Source: Peribacillus simplex | Lineage (GTDB): Bacteria; Bacillota; Bacilli; Bacillales; DSM-1321 | Assembly: GCF_900156045.1 (NCBI RefSeq) | Contig: NZ_FTMX01000005.1 | Coordinates: 434,001-498,000, forward strand | Direction: 5' to 3' | DNA length: 64,000 nucleotides | In this document: positions 26,000 through 35,068 of the stretch, in pieces | Position numbering within the stretch: the first letter of the stretch is position 1 | Layout of the letters: each line of letters starts with the position of its first letter | The notes under the pieces: model-generated | The model's database searches: none | What the model was told of the DNA's origin: nothing | Seen by the model: only the letters and a program-made list of their open reading frames with translations | Translations under genes and position numbers: made by a program

Positions 26000-26707
26000 T
26001 TAACATCTTACATATTTGCGTTTAAAACCAAGCCTTCCTTTATCGACTTCTTTTTGAATACTTTCGTAAGCATTTAGAAAACTGCTTTTTTTCTTGTCCC
26101 GTTTGACTTCTACTATTCCTATTGCCTTTGCAGTCTCGACTGCCTTTTCATGGAGTGGCAAATATGAAATCCCCACGGTGTATAGAAAATTATTCATAGC
26201 GGATTTCGTTCGTTCCGGCGAATCGTGAATCGTATTTTTCACATTATCAAGCATATTGGAAATCTTACTTTCTGAAAATTCAACGTCTAGCCGATTCCCT
26301 AAAAGCCAGCAGTAGCAGCTCCAGCCCGCTGACATTCTCAGATCTTCACCGCTTGCGATCCATTTATCAGAAACTTCTTGTGCAATATCTGACTCTGCTA
26401 AAGTTACGGCCACTACATAATCGGACAGCATATAAAAATACGCAGCATCCATCCAACGATCATAATCCGACTCAGTCATGGCTTTTGGGTCTGCAATAAT
26501 GCCCGCAAAGTACATTGCATCGTAGTTCCCCGTGGAATAAAGCTCTTCAGCTAAACGGTTACTTATTTTTATTTTCTTTGCAATTGGTTTCATAGCGCCT
26601 GTAGCCACTCCAAAAAGCGGCTCATGCGCACCATTGGATATGTACATTTTTTTAGTTCGTTCCTTGCCAAGGGCTTCAAGTTCCTGCATGACCATCTCTA
26701 AATTCAT
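26000..26707 (-). CDS. DNA alkylation repair protein, AlkD family
   Basis: 235-residue all-helical protein of the AlkD/HEAT-like glycosylase family, which excises bulky alkylated bases from DNA. Typical pieces are the N-terminal QELEALGKERTKKMYISNGA, GVATGAMKPIAKKI, AGWSCYCWLLG and a C-terminal basic tail (GRLGFKRKYV). The conserved Trp and Asp that line the AlkD active groove have candidates (Trp86 in DRWMDAA and the Asp residues nearby), but which is functional cannot be told by eye. The start is ATG 26707 with an AAGGAAG site. The gene is monocistronic. Confidence 0.82.
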   Translation of the reverse strand: MNLEMVMQELEALGKERTKKMYISNGAHEPLFGVATGAMKPIAKKIKISNRLAEELYSTGNYDAMYFAGIIADPKAMTESDYDRWMDAAYFYMLSDYVVAVTLAESDIAQEVSDKWIASGEDLRMSAGWSCYCWLLGNRLDVEFSESKISNMLDNVKNTIHDSPERTKSAMNNFLYTVGISYLPLHEKAVETAKAIGIVEVKRDKKKSSFLNAYESIQKEVDKGRLGFKRKYVRC

Positions 26708-26983
26708 CGCTTAGCACTTCCTTCTTTTCGGAGTTTTCCCACTAATAATTTGCCCATCAAATATATCACCATTATCCTATAACAAACTACCATTTGTCAG
26801 CAAAAACTACCGTCTTAACTCATGAGTATTACGCAGGAATCGACTTAATATTGCCGACTTTTTTTAATTGAATTAACTTAAATTCGTACTTTCACCTACG
26901 CTAAAAACACAACTGAGGAACATATTAGAAAAACTTTCATGTAAAATAAACAACCTTCCTTTCGCTTGCTTAAGTTTATAGAC

Positions 26984-27024
26984 AAAAAGCATTCGGAACG
27001 AATTAATTCCGAATGCCTTTTTTT
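26984..27024 (-). terminator. Terminator of the serine dehydratase operon
   Basis: 10-bp perfect stem GCATTCGGAA / TTCCGAATGC (26989-26998 and 27007-27016) with A and T runs on both sides, 75 bases past the operon's last stop. The remaining 275 bases up to 26707 show nothing. Confidence 0.88.
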
Positions 27025-27098
27025 GAATTTAATCGAATACCATGCTTTTTTGCATCAGCGGAAATACGATGCGAGCTTAAAGGGTAATTATTAGGTAA

Positions 27099-28661
27099 TT
27101 ACTTAGTTTGAACCAAGATAATTTCGTCAATAATCGGAATCTCTCTTTTTAATAAGGATAGGAGAGTGTCTTCGATTGTATTGTCGATTTCACAAATGGT
27201 TATTGCAGCACCATTGATTTTGGAACGTTCATTGGCCATTCGGGCTATATTGAACCCGTTTTGATAAAGAATATCCGATAATTCGGCAATAACCCCTTTT
27301 TGGTCGGAATGGCGAATCACAAGTGTTGGCCGTTCTCCTGAAAATTTAAATGGATATTCATCAAATTCCTGAACCTCCACTTTACCACCGCCTAAAGAGC
27401 TGGCCAAAACCTTTACAGTACGTGTGACCCCTGACAATTCCACGAGGACGGTATTCGGATGATAGCTTCCAAGCACCCTTTTCGTGAATTCATATTGTAG
27501 GCCATTTTCTTCAGCAATATTTTTGGCATTTGGAATGCCATCATCCATGGTAGATAACCCCAGAACACCGGCTAATAGAGCCAGATCTGTTCCATGGCCT
27601 TGATAGGTTTCGGCGAAAGAGCCCATCAGCGAGAACGTTACATACAATGGATTTTCGTTTAATAGCTGGCGGGCAATATTCCCGATTCGGACAGCTCCGG
27701 CTGTATGAGAACTCGAAGGACCAACCATTACGGGACCGATGATTTCATACGCACTTTGGTATTTAGCCGGCCCACTGCCACTCGTTTTTCCGCTTAGAAT
27801 CTGCTTCTTTAATTTTTGCCCGGTCGGAGTTCCGGCGAGACCGCCTATCCCGGTTTCTCTCAACGATTCGGGCATTTGCTGTCCGACTTCATGCATCACA
27901 TGAATCACTTCATCAGGCGGGATGACGCTAGATATCCCAGCTAAAGCCATATCTGCAGCAGCTTGGGCGGTAATTGCATGTAAACCGTTGCGGATGATGC
28001 ACGGGATTTCCACCAGTCCAGCAACCGGGTCACATACCAACCCCAGTGAATTTTTCAAAGCAATTCCGACGGCATTTCCAACCTGCTTTGGTGTTCCACC
28101 GGCAAGCTCTACTAGGGTGCCTGCTGCCATTGCGGTTGCAGAACCGATTTCAGCTTGGCACCCCCCGGCAGCCCCTGATATCGAAGCTTTATTTGCAACA
28201 ACCAAGCCAAGTGCAGAGGCAGTGAATATTGACTGTACAATCTGCTTTCGGGTAAATTTCCCGCTGTCAAGGGCGTGAACAAGGACAGCTGGCAAGATTC
28301 CCGCTGACCCAGCTGTTGGCGTCGCCACAATCCGCCCCATTGCAGCATTTACTTCCGATACCGCGAGCGCATTTGCTGCAGCATTCAATGTTCTCGGATT
28401 GACAAAGGAATTCCCGTTTTGGGCATACTGATAAAGACGGTTTCCATCCCCTCCCGTCAAACCAGTACGCGACATGACTGGACTCTTTGTACCTCTGCGG
28501 ACTGCCTCCTCCATTACAGTAAATTGTTCCGACATTTTTTCGATAATCGTCTCCCTGGAACAACCTTTCTGATGCACCTCTGTTATGATCATCAATTCCG
28601 AAATGGTTGTTTTCTCCTGCTCTGCTAGTTCAATTAACTCTTTCAAATTGGTAAAAGACAT
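27099..28661 (-). CDS. L-serine dehydratase, alpha-beta fusion
   Basis: 520-residue iron-sulfur L-serine ammonia-lyase that makes pyruvate and ammonia. Residues about 1-295 match the SdaAA alpha chain (MSRTGLTGGDG, ATPTAGSAGI, SISGAAGGCQAE, GLVCDPVAGLVEIPC; these Cys would bind the [4Fe-4S] cluster). Residues about 305-520 match the SdaAB beta chain (GPVMVGPSSSHTAGA, GSFAETYQGHGTD), ending in an ACT domain. B. subtilis has two separate chains and E. coli SdaA is fused beta-then-alpha; here the order is alpha-then-beta. ATG 28661 with AAGGAG 7 bases away is the start. It is the last gene after an MFS permease and an M20 amidohydrolase. Confidence 0.92.
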   Translation of the reverse strand: MSFTNLKELIELAEQEKTTISELMIITEVHQKGCSRETIIEKMSEQFTVMEEAVRRGTKSPVMSRTGLTGGDGNRLYQYAQNGNSFVNPRTLNAAANALAVSEVNAAMGRIVATPTAGSAGILPAVLVHALDSGKFTRKQIVQSIFTASALGLVVANKASISGAAGGCQAEIGSATAMAAGTLVELAGGTPKQVGNAVGIALKNSLGLVCDPVAGLVEIPCIIRNGLHAITAQAAADMALAGISSVIPPDEVIHVMHEVGQQMPESLRETGIGGLAGTPTGQKLKKQILSGKTSGSGPAKYQSAYEIIGPVMVGPSSSHTAGAVRIGNIARQLLNENPLYVTFSLMGSFAETYQGHGTDLALLAGVLGLSTMDDGIPNAKNIAEENGLQYEFTKRVLGSYHPNTVLVELSGVTRTVKVLASSLGGGKVEVQEFDEYPFKFSGERPTLVIRHSDQKGVIAELSDILYQNGFNIARMANERSKINGAAITICEIDNTIEDTLLSLLKREIPIIDEIILVQTK

Positions 28662-28729
28662 GTTATCACTCCTTAAAGAAGAAGGTTCCCACGCCGTAAG
28701 CATAAGAACCGTCCCTTTTTTCCCTTTGT

Positions 28730-29914
28730 TTACTTCTGCTCAAAATATTCTGCAACTACAGCTGCCATTGCTTTTGCTGCGATGATCAAGCTATCCTCAT
28801 TAATAACAAACTTAGGATGATGGTGAGGATAAACTGGACCATCCTCCGGCTTTGCTCCAACATAAAACATACTGCCAGGAATCTTTTGCAAATAGTAAGC
28901 AAAATCTTCTGACCCAGACATTGGAGGTGTTTCCACTAACGCTTTGACTTCAGGAATTTCGGCCTTTTCAATCCCATTTACAACCAGTTCTGTCATGGCA
29001 TTATCATTCACTAAAACTGGGTAATCATGTGAGTATATTAAATCATAGGTAATGTCAAACTCTTGAGCAAGCCCTGCTAAAATTCGCTTGAATTCAATTT
29101 CCACTTTAGCACGAACTTCACTGGACATGGTTCTGACATCTCCCTCAAGTTCCACGCTGTCCTTTATAACATTAAATGATCCCTTTCCATCAAACGAGCC
29201 AATCGTTACTGTCGCCATATCAAAAGGATTGATTCGGCGACTTACGATCGTCTGTGCTGCTACAACAAAATGGCTTGCTGCGACAATACTGTCATTGCTT
29301 GTATGCGGCATCGAACCATGTCCGCCTTTTCCTTGGATTTTCACTTTGAAATACGAGCGTCCAGCCTGCATTTCACCAGCACGATAAGAGACTTCCCCGG
29401 TCACCGATAGGGACATGAGGTGAATGCCGAAAATACTATCCACACCTTCTAAACATCCATCTTCAATCATTGCAATTGCTCCACCTGGAGGCGTTTCTTC
29501 CGCAGGCTGATGCAAGATAACAACATTTCCCCTTAATTGGTCTTTTATTTCGATCAATGCTTCGGCTAAGATCATTAAATAGGCAGTATGTCCATCATGG
29601 CCGCATGCATGCATAACACCTGGATTACTCGATTTAAATGGGACATCTGCCTCTTCCATAATTGGCAGTCCATCAAAATCAGCACGCAGGGCAACCGTTT
29701 TACCTGCGAGTCCGCCTTCGATTGTCACAACCACTCCGTATCCGCCAACATTTGTCCGTATCATTACATTTTTATCTTTATAAAAATCAGCAATGTATTG
29801 AGCCGTTTTTTCTTCTTTAAAAGATAATTCAGGATGTTGATGGAGATATCTGCGAATTTCTATCATTTTTTCTTTTTTCTCTTCAAGTTTTTGCATGAGT
29901 TGATCTAACATCAT
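28730..29914 (-). CDS. M20-family amidohydrolase
   Basis: 394-residue metallopeptidase of the M20D type (hippurate, IAA-amino acid and N-acyl amino acid hydrolases). Metal ligands are visible in MHACGHDGHTA (about residues 97-107), HQPAEE and the C-terminal PHHHPKF. A dimerisation lid domain occupies about 180-290. It would release a free amino acid from an N-acyl conjugate in the cytoplasm. It starts at ATG 29914 or the next ATG, 29911, behind GGAGGG. It lies between an MFS importer and serine dehydratase, suggesting that the released amino acid is serine (inference). A 68-base gap leads to the dehydratase. Confidence 0.9.
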   Translation of the reverse strand: MMLDQLMQKLEEKKEKMIEIRRYLHQHPELSFKEEKTAQYIADFYKDKNVMIRTNVGGYGVVVTIEGGLAGKTVALRADFDGLPIMEEADVPFKSSNPGVMHACGHDGHTAYLMILAEALIEIKDQLRGNVVILHQPAEETPPGGAIAMIEDGCLEGVDSIFGIHLMSLSVTGEVSYRAGEMQAGRSYFKVKIQGKGGHGSMPHTSNDSIVAASHFVVAAQTIVSRRINPFDMATVTIGSFDGKGSFNVIKDSVELEGDVRTMSSEVRAKVEIEFKRILAGLAQEFDITYDLIYSHDYPVLVNDNAMTELVVNGIEKAEIPEVKALVETPPMSGSEDFAYYLQKIPGSMFYVGAKPEDGPVYPHHHPKFVINEDSLIIAAKAMAAVVAEYFEQK

Positions 29915-29925
29915 ATTCCCTCCGA

Positions 29926-31161
29926 TTATTTTTCTGCTTTAACGGTAAGTATGACTAGACCGCAAATTACAACGGCTATTGCCAAGGTGATGAATACGAT
30001 AGAAAACGATCCACCGGCCATAGAAATTAAAGCACCGAATGCCATTGGAGCAATAAAGCCCCCAAGCGTTCCACCCGTATTGACGATCCCAATGGATGAC
30101 CCAATTACTTTCTCAGGTAAAATCTTGTGCGGCCAAGAAAAAATTCCCACAAAGATCGTAGTTAATAAAAATGTAAGCACATATAAGAAAGCAATGGAAA
30201 GGGCCAATGAATTTGAAAATACTAAACCAAGAAACAACAGGGATGAAACTACTGAACAGCACATTAGCAGTAACTTTTCCTTACCAGCAAAATATTTTGT
30301 CAATAATACACCAGCAAATATGGAGGCCAGTGTTCCCCCAATAGCGTTCACCGCCAGGATTATCCCAACCGTACTAATGGAAAGTGTAAATTTTGTCTTT
30401 AAGAAGGTTGGCAGCCATGACATATTTCCATAAAAAGCTACATTCGCAAGCAGCATAGCAACGAATAAAATAATTACATTTCGATTGGAAATCACTGATT
30501 TAAAACTAACTTGTTTCTTTTCCGTTTTCGTTTTGGCAGTTGGGAGGCTATTAGGTACCAAAAAGGCAACCAAAAGTAACGAGATCGCGAACATTGTCCC
30601 CAGTGCATAGTAGGCATAATGCCAATTCAAGTCAATCAGCCGTGCCCCAATCACAAATGCTAAAATTCCGCCAATTCCACTCGTTGACAAAATGAGCGAT
30701 TGAACAAAGGTTCGTCTTTTTTTCGGGAAATTTTCGGCGATTCCTTTTGAACAGCTTGGAGGATAGCCTGCATGGCCAATACCAGACAAAAAACGAATCA
30801 AAATAAACATCAATAAGCTTCCAGCAAGGCCAAATGCGAATGAAAATATTGTAATAAGCGAAAGCGAAAGCATTAGTACCTTTTTATATCCAATCTTATC
30901 TGCGAGCCATCCCCCAGGTATCTGCATTAAAGAATAACCCAGGAAAAATAAACTCATGATCAAACCGGTTTGACTTGTTGTTAGATGGAATTGTTCTGCA
31001 ATTGGGATAATTGCAGTCGAAATCATGTTTTTGTCCATGTAAATCATGGAATAACCAGCCATTAAAGCTGTAGTCAACAAAACTCCACGGGTATTTCTTT
31101 CCTTTGATACCGAAAGTGGTGCTTCGCTTTGCTTCTTAATCGTTCCTTGAGAAACAGACAT
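29926..31161 (-). CDS. MFS transporter, anion/acid-type
   Basis: 411-residue transporter with twelve predicted membrane segments. The inter-helix loop 2-3 motif GGWLADKIGYKKVL is clear, and a second set lies around PHKILPEKVIG. The overall look (YMDKNMISTAIIPIAEQF, FLSGIGHAGYPPSCSKGIAENFP) is that of the anion:cation symporter branch, which imports organic acids and conjugates. The start is ATG 31161 behind GGAGG. It is the first gene of a three-gene operon and has a full-consensus cre site 27 bases upstream. The likely substrate is an N-acylated amino acid, inferred only from the two downstream enzymes. Confidence 0.9.
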   Translation of the reverse strand: MSVSQGTIKKQSEAPLSVSKERNTRGVLLTTALMAGYSMIYMDKNMISTAIIPIAEQFHLTTSQTGLIMSLFFLGYSLMQIPGGWLADKIGYKKVLMLSLSLITIFSFAFGLAGSLLMFILIRFLSGIGHAGYPPSCSKGIAENFPKKRRTFVQSLILSTSGIGGILAFVIGARLIDLNWHYAYYALGTMFAISLLLVAFLVPNSLPTAKTKTEKKQVSFKSVISNRNVIILFVAMLLANVAFYGNMSWLPTFLKTKFTLSISTVGIILAVNAIGGTLASIFAGVLLTKYFAGKEKLLLMCCSVVSSLLFLGLVFSNSLALSIAFLYVLTFLLTTIFVGIFSWPHKILPEKVIGSSIGIVNTGGTLGGFIAPMAFGALISMAGGSFSIVFITLAIAVVICGLVILTVKAEK

Positions 31162-31187
31162 AAAAGGCTACCTCCGAAATAATATTT

Positions 31188-31202
31188 ATGTAATCGCTTT
31201 CT
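31188..31202. promoter_or_regulatory. Consensus cre site
   Basis: ATGTAATCGCTTTCT matches every fixed position of the CcpA consensus WTGNAANCGNWNNCW. It lies 27 bases upstream of the MFS start, where bound CcpA would block or overlap the operon promoter. Confidence 0.68.
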
Positions 31203-31303
31203 TGTCTTCATTATAAATATTTTAAGTATTGAAAACATTCCAATCATTGTCGAAAACATCCCCCTTCATTTGCCCTTTTTCATTACTTGGCTTAACCGGA
31301 CAA

Positions 31304-31337
31304 CAAAAAAAGACCATTAAGTTTTAACCTAATGGCC
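31304..31337 (-). terminator. Terminator of the AraC-type regulator gene
   Basis: 8-bp stem (31312-31319 with 31330-31337) that includes the stop codon region of the regulator gene and is followed on the minus strand by seven T. Confidence 0.82.
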
Positions 31338-33642
31338 TAATTTCAAAGAGATGAATGGCATTTAACGTCAAAGTGGATTGTAAAAAGAGCTCCGAGTCAA
31401 TGTTTTCCTCATAGATTTGCAAATCTGGATAAGCTCGCTGCTTGAGATACGTAATGACCTCTTGGTCATAGATATACTGCTGATTGAGATTGAGCCAATT
31501 AAAGTAAAAAGCACCGTTATTTCTATCGAGAATGTGTTTGCGAATTTGATAAGTGCCAGAAGGCAGTCCTGAAATCATGATTTTCTTTTCCTTGGTTAAG
31601 GAGCGCAAAAAGAAACCTTCGACAGAATAGGTGGGATTGACATAGGAATTGTTATAAATGGCCAATTGATACCCTTGTTTCCCCTTCGTCAGTACAAAGT
31701 CCTCACCTTCGGCTAAAATCTCAAGTCCTATTTTCGCGATTAATTGCATGTTAAAAAACGCCGGCCGTTTTATTTGATAATAATAAAGCAGGGCAATTCC
31801 ATTCATTGCAATATTTTCATTATTCATATTACTTTTTTCCCATGAATGGGTGTCAATCCAAAATCCCAAACCGGAAATCTCTTTTATAACATCAAGCATG
31901 TCTTTAAAAATGAGAGCTGATCGAAAAAAAGTTCCGCTTAAATTTACTGTATTACCGTATAGTGTATTCCAGTTTGTCAGGTAAATTGGTGTGCCAGCCA
32001 AGCCAGCTGACAAAAGCTTTGCTTTTAATTCGATACATGATTTCTTTATATAATCTTTTACTCCCCTAAAAGAACTGTTATCCATATCGGTAAAGTCAAC
32101 TTTTTCATTTGGATTGCAGCTAAAGCAAACCAGGTCAATTTGATCCATTTGCTTTAAAAATTCAGTAACGGGGACTGATAATCCTTTTTCTAAGGAAAAA
32201 GGCACTTGTACTCCGACTTTTGCGGTGGAAGCCCTCTTTTTCACAGTTTGAAAGTATTGTTGATAAAAAGTCCGGGCTGTTTGATCCCACTCCGAGAAAA
32301 CCAATTCAAATTGCCATTTCCCGACAAAGGTATCGCCAAAATAACTGACAGCGTGCTGTAAAAATTCATCTAACATCTTTATATAATCCGGGGGGCTTTC
32401 TACTTCCTTTTCAAACTCCACACTAATGAATGGAACTAAACCAAGCCTTTGAAACTCGTTAAATAAAGCATCAATCTTATAATACGGCCCACCTATTTGC
32501 AAAAGCGGGTCGATTGTCGTAAATGTTTTGGAAAATAGGTTCGTGAAATAAGCATATTCAAAATGGAGCTGCTCCTGAATAAGCTTTAATTCTGCTTGGA
32601 CCTCTTCATTCAAGGCATATTCCAGCTGTCCAATCACCAGTAATCGCTGGGCTTTTTCCCTCACAAGAACAGGCTCTTGCGGCAGGTTGATATGTACCGC
32701 CGAAACTCCCGATTCTTTCACCTTCACACTTTGGTCCTTTTGCGAAATATACTTGCTCAATTCAATTAAAAAATGCGGCGAATTCACCAAGGTATATTGT
32801 TCACTAATATTATTTACTTCCTGGAAAGGTTCTTTTTTGTGAAGACCTCGATATTCAGCAGGTGTTTGATTGTACATTTCCTTAAAAGCCTTGTTAAAAG
32901 CTTTCACATTTGGAAAACCATTATTTAGCGAGACTTTCATAATGTTATGATCGGTATATAACAGCTCATGAACAGCCGATTTCAAACGGATTTGTTTTAC
33001 ATATTGCGAAAAACTCACACCAACAGCCTGTTTGAAATAACGGGACAAATAGTATAGGGATAAATATTGCCGTTTGGCAATCTCCTCAAATGACATCTGT
33101 TTGCGATAATTTTTTTCAATAAAAGTAAGGATATCCCTAATTCTTTCATCCTTGATGTCATTAAATCGATTCTGCCCGAGATGTGTAGTTTTGAAATTCC
33201 GGATAAGGAGTGTAACTAACTTGTAAATCTGGCTGTTGATTTCGAGTTCACTTCCATCCTGCTCTTGGTAATGTGCGATCAAAATTTCAGCCAAGAGTTG
33301 ACGGATTTGGTCAAAAAGAAGATATAACCCGCTATCCCCTTTGGATGAATGGCAGTCGAAATCACACACATGAATATCCGGATAATGCTGCTCGATGGAG
33401 TGAAGAGGAATTTGCAGCAATAGAACTACATTGTCTTCATGCCCCTTTACGGTATGGACATCATTAGCATTAATAAGCAGAAGATCATTTTCCGCCAAGT
33501 GATAGGAATCTTGATTGACCATAACCTCAATTTCTCCCCGGATAACGAAAAGAATTTCAATTCCTAAATGGATATGCTTTGAGTGATGGCGAATATTTTG
33601 CAAACTGATTTGGTAAGAATCTTCCATTACTGGTTCAGACAT
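31324..33642 (-). CDS. AraC-family regulator with GH39-like C-terminal domain
   Basis: 772-residue regulator. It has an N-terminal cupin (about 1-130), a double helix-turn-helix AraC domain (about 170-275; SLYYLSRYFKQAVGVSFSQYV and the FPNVKAFNKAFKEMYNQTPAEYR region), and then about 490 residues resembling a glycoside hydrolase family 39 TIM barrel plus beta domain. In GH39 enzymes a Glu sits where LTNWNTLYGN here has Asn, and the acid/base motif is also altered (FELVFSEWD). The barrel is therefore probably a non-catalytic sugar or glycoside sensor. ATG 33642 suits the AAAGG site best. It lies upstream of, and in line with, the MFS operon and is a likely regulator of it (inference). Confidence 0.82.
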   Translation of the reverse strand: MSEPVMEDSYQISLQNIRHHSKHIHLGIEILFVIRGEIEVMVNQDSYHLAENDLLLINANDVHTVKGHEDNVVLLLQIPLHSIEQHYPDIHVCDFDCHSSKGDSGLYLLFDQIRQLLAEILIAHYQEQDGSELEINSQIYKLVTLLIRNFKTTHLGQNRFNDIKDERIRDILTFIEKNYRKQMSFEEIAKRQYLSLYYLSRYFKQAVGVSFSQYVKQIRLKSAVHELLYTDHNIMKVSLNNGFPNVKAFNKAFKEMYNQTPAEYRGLHKKEPFQEVNNISEQYTLVNSPHFLIELSKYISQKDQSVKVKESGVSAVHINLPQEPVLVREKAQRLLVIGQLEYALNEEVQAELKLIQEQLHFEYAYFTNLFSKTFTTIDPLLQIGGPYYKIDALFNEFQRLGLVPFISVEFEKEVESPPDYIKMLDEFLQHAVSYFGDTFVGKWQFELVFSEWDQTARTFYQQYFQTVKKRASTAKVGVQVPFSLEKGLSVPVTEFLKQMDQIDLVCFSCNPNEKVDFTDMDNSSFRGVKDYIKKSCIELKAKLLSAGLAGTPIYLTNWNTLYGNTVNLSGTFFRSALIFKDMLDVIKEISGLGFWIDTHSWEKSNMNNENIAMNGIALLYYYQIKRPAFFNMQLIAKIGLEILAEGEDFVLTKGKQGYQLAIYNNSYVNPTYSVEGFFLRSLTKEKKIMISGLPSGTYQIRKHILDRNNGAFYFNWLNLNQQYIYDQEVITYLKQRAYPDLQIYEENIDSELFLQSTLTLNAIHLFEIRPLG

Positions 33643-33773
33643 GAACATTCACCTTTTTTTACTGGGATTTTACCACTGCCCATCAAGCTTTAGCAAATCA
33701 TGATCAAACGCAATTTTTCATGAAATATGATGGTAAGCAAGGTTTTTCATTCTATTGGTAAGAAAAGCCACAA

Positions 33774-33818
33774 CTACCCGCTTATTGAAGTGAAGCAGTC
33801 AGTACAATAAGCGGGTAG
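33774..33818. terminator. Long hairpin downstream of the HPP gene
   Basis: 14-bp perfect inverted repeat CTACCCGCTTATTG / CAATAAGCGGGTAG with a 17-base loop, 42 bases past the HPP stop. There is no good T run on either side, so it may terminate weakly or protect a 3' end. Confidence 0.5.
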
Positions 33819-33859
33819 CTATAAAACAGTCACATATAAAAGTATATGAAATAGGTTTT

Positions 33860-34435
33860 TCATAACCAGTGTTTTGGATATTGTCTTGTTTGAAATAAAT
33901 TATTATAAATCATCGATACAAAAACTAATAATAAGGTACCTATTACAATCGGAATCAGGAATCCCCAACCAGCTTGAGAATTGATCGAAACAAGGGCACT
34001 TGCTGCTGCGGGAGGGTGAACGGTTTTTGTAAAAGTCATGATAATTAATACAATAGCCAGTACCAGCCCGATAATGAATAGGCTTTTACCAAAAATGCTC
34101 CAAATGATAAGGGCTGATGTTGTAGAGATTATATGTCCTCCAATAACATTACGGGGTTGTGACAAGAGACTTTTATGCGCACCAAAAACAATAACACAGC
34201 TCGCCCCAAGAGGCGCTAATGCCATAGGATACCCTAAATAGACAGCTATAAAACTAATAATGATAATGGCAATGAGTCCACCCATAGCTGAAACAAAGGA
34301 ATCCATATAATCAATTCTGTCTTTTTCTCGAGCTTCGCCCTTCATTTTCTTTAAATATGCTGTTAAACCAGCGTTTTGTTGATTACTCCAACTTTTTTCA
34401 AGACTTTTCTCAAGACTTTTTTCTAATTCCATCAT
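33860..34435 (-). CDS. HPP-family integral membrane protein
   Basis: 191-residue protein. A hydrophilic N terminus with repeated LEKS (about 1-40) precedes four to five membrane segments and the family motif TVHPPAAASALV near residue 140. Some HPP proteins in cyanobacteria and plastids transport nitrite, but most bacterial members are uncharacterised, so no substrate is claimed. The start is ATG 34435 with GAGGAA upstream. The gene is monocistronic. GGAAAACA / TGTTTTCC inverted half-sites lie 70-120 bases upstream and might be an operator. Confidence 0.87.
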   Translation of the reverse strand: MMELEKSLEKSLEKSWSNQQNAGLTAYLKKMKGEAREKDRIDYMDSFVSAMGGLIAIIIISFIAVYLGYPMALAPLGASCVIVFGAHKSLLSQPRNVIGGHIISTTSALIIWSIFGKSLFIIGLVLAIVLIIMTFTKTVHPPAAASALVSINSQAGWGFLIPIVIGTLLLVFVSMIYNNLFQTRQYPKHWL

Positions 34436-34742
34436 TTATGTATTCCTCACGTTTTCTAAGTAAGCCGACAAGTCGACAGGGTTTTTATATATTGTTATCT
34501 TACAGGAAAACAATGAATTTTTAAATATATATCTGAATTTTCATTATTGTGTTTTCCAGAAAACTGTTAACAATCTCCCCTAGTCTGTGAAGTTATCATT
34601 ATAGTTTGTTATTTTATAGCGGGTTGGCCGTTATTAAAGAGTATAGATTAGCATCAAATGAAACATCATTCTGGTACATATAATTTTCTCAAGATCCCTT
34701 CCTTTTTGAAGCCTAAATTTGTCTACAACTTATTTGCTTTAT

Positions 34743-34977
34743 TTTCAATAGGTTCTTTTCGTAAAGATTGTTGTTTTTAAAACGAAACGATTTAAGGTTG
34801 ATTGGAGCGCAAGTGCGAGACTCCTGCGGGAGCAGCGGGACAGGTGAGACCCCACAGGCGTTTACGCCGAGGAGGCTCACCGCCCGCCCCGCGGAAAGCG
34901 AGCATCTGGAGGGGAAATCAAACACACCGCTTTACTTGGTAAATAGCAACAATGTATGCGAAAACAGCCTTTCAATA
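34743..34977. mobile_element. MITE-like element, copy 3, with 8-bp target duplication
   Basis: Element 34751-34969 (219 bp, the same length as copy 1), flanked by TTTCAATA at 34743-34750 and 34970-34977. The left end reads GGTTCTTTTCG (one change from GGCT). The interior is nearly identical to copy 1. The 300 bases between this copy and the HPP gene contain nothing else recognisable. Confidence 0.87.
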
Positions 34978-35068
34978 AAAACAATTGCTCCAATACGAGT
35001 TAGGTCTAGTTCTTTAAAACCATAAGAAATCACCTTACGGGCAGCTTCTGTTTATCTTGTTTAATTTA

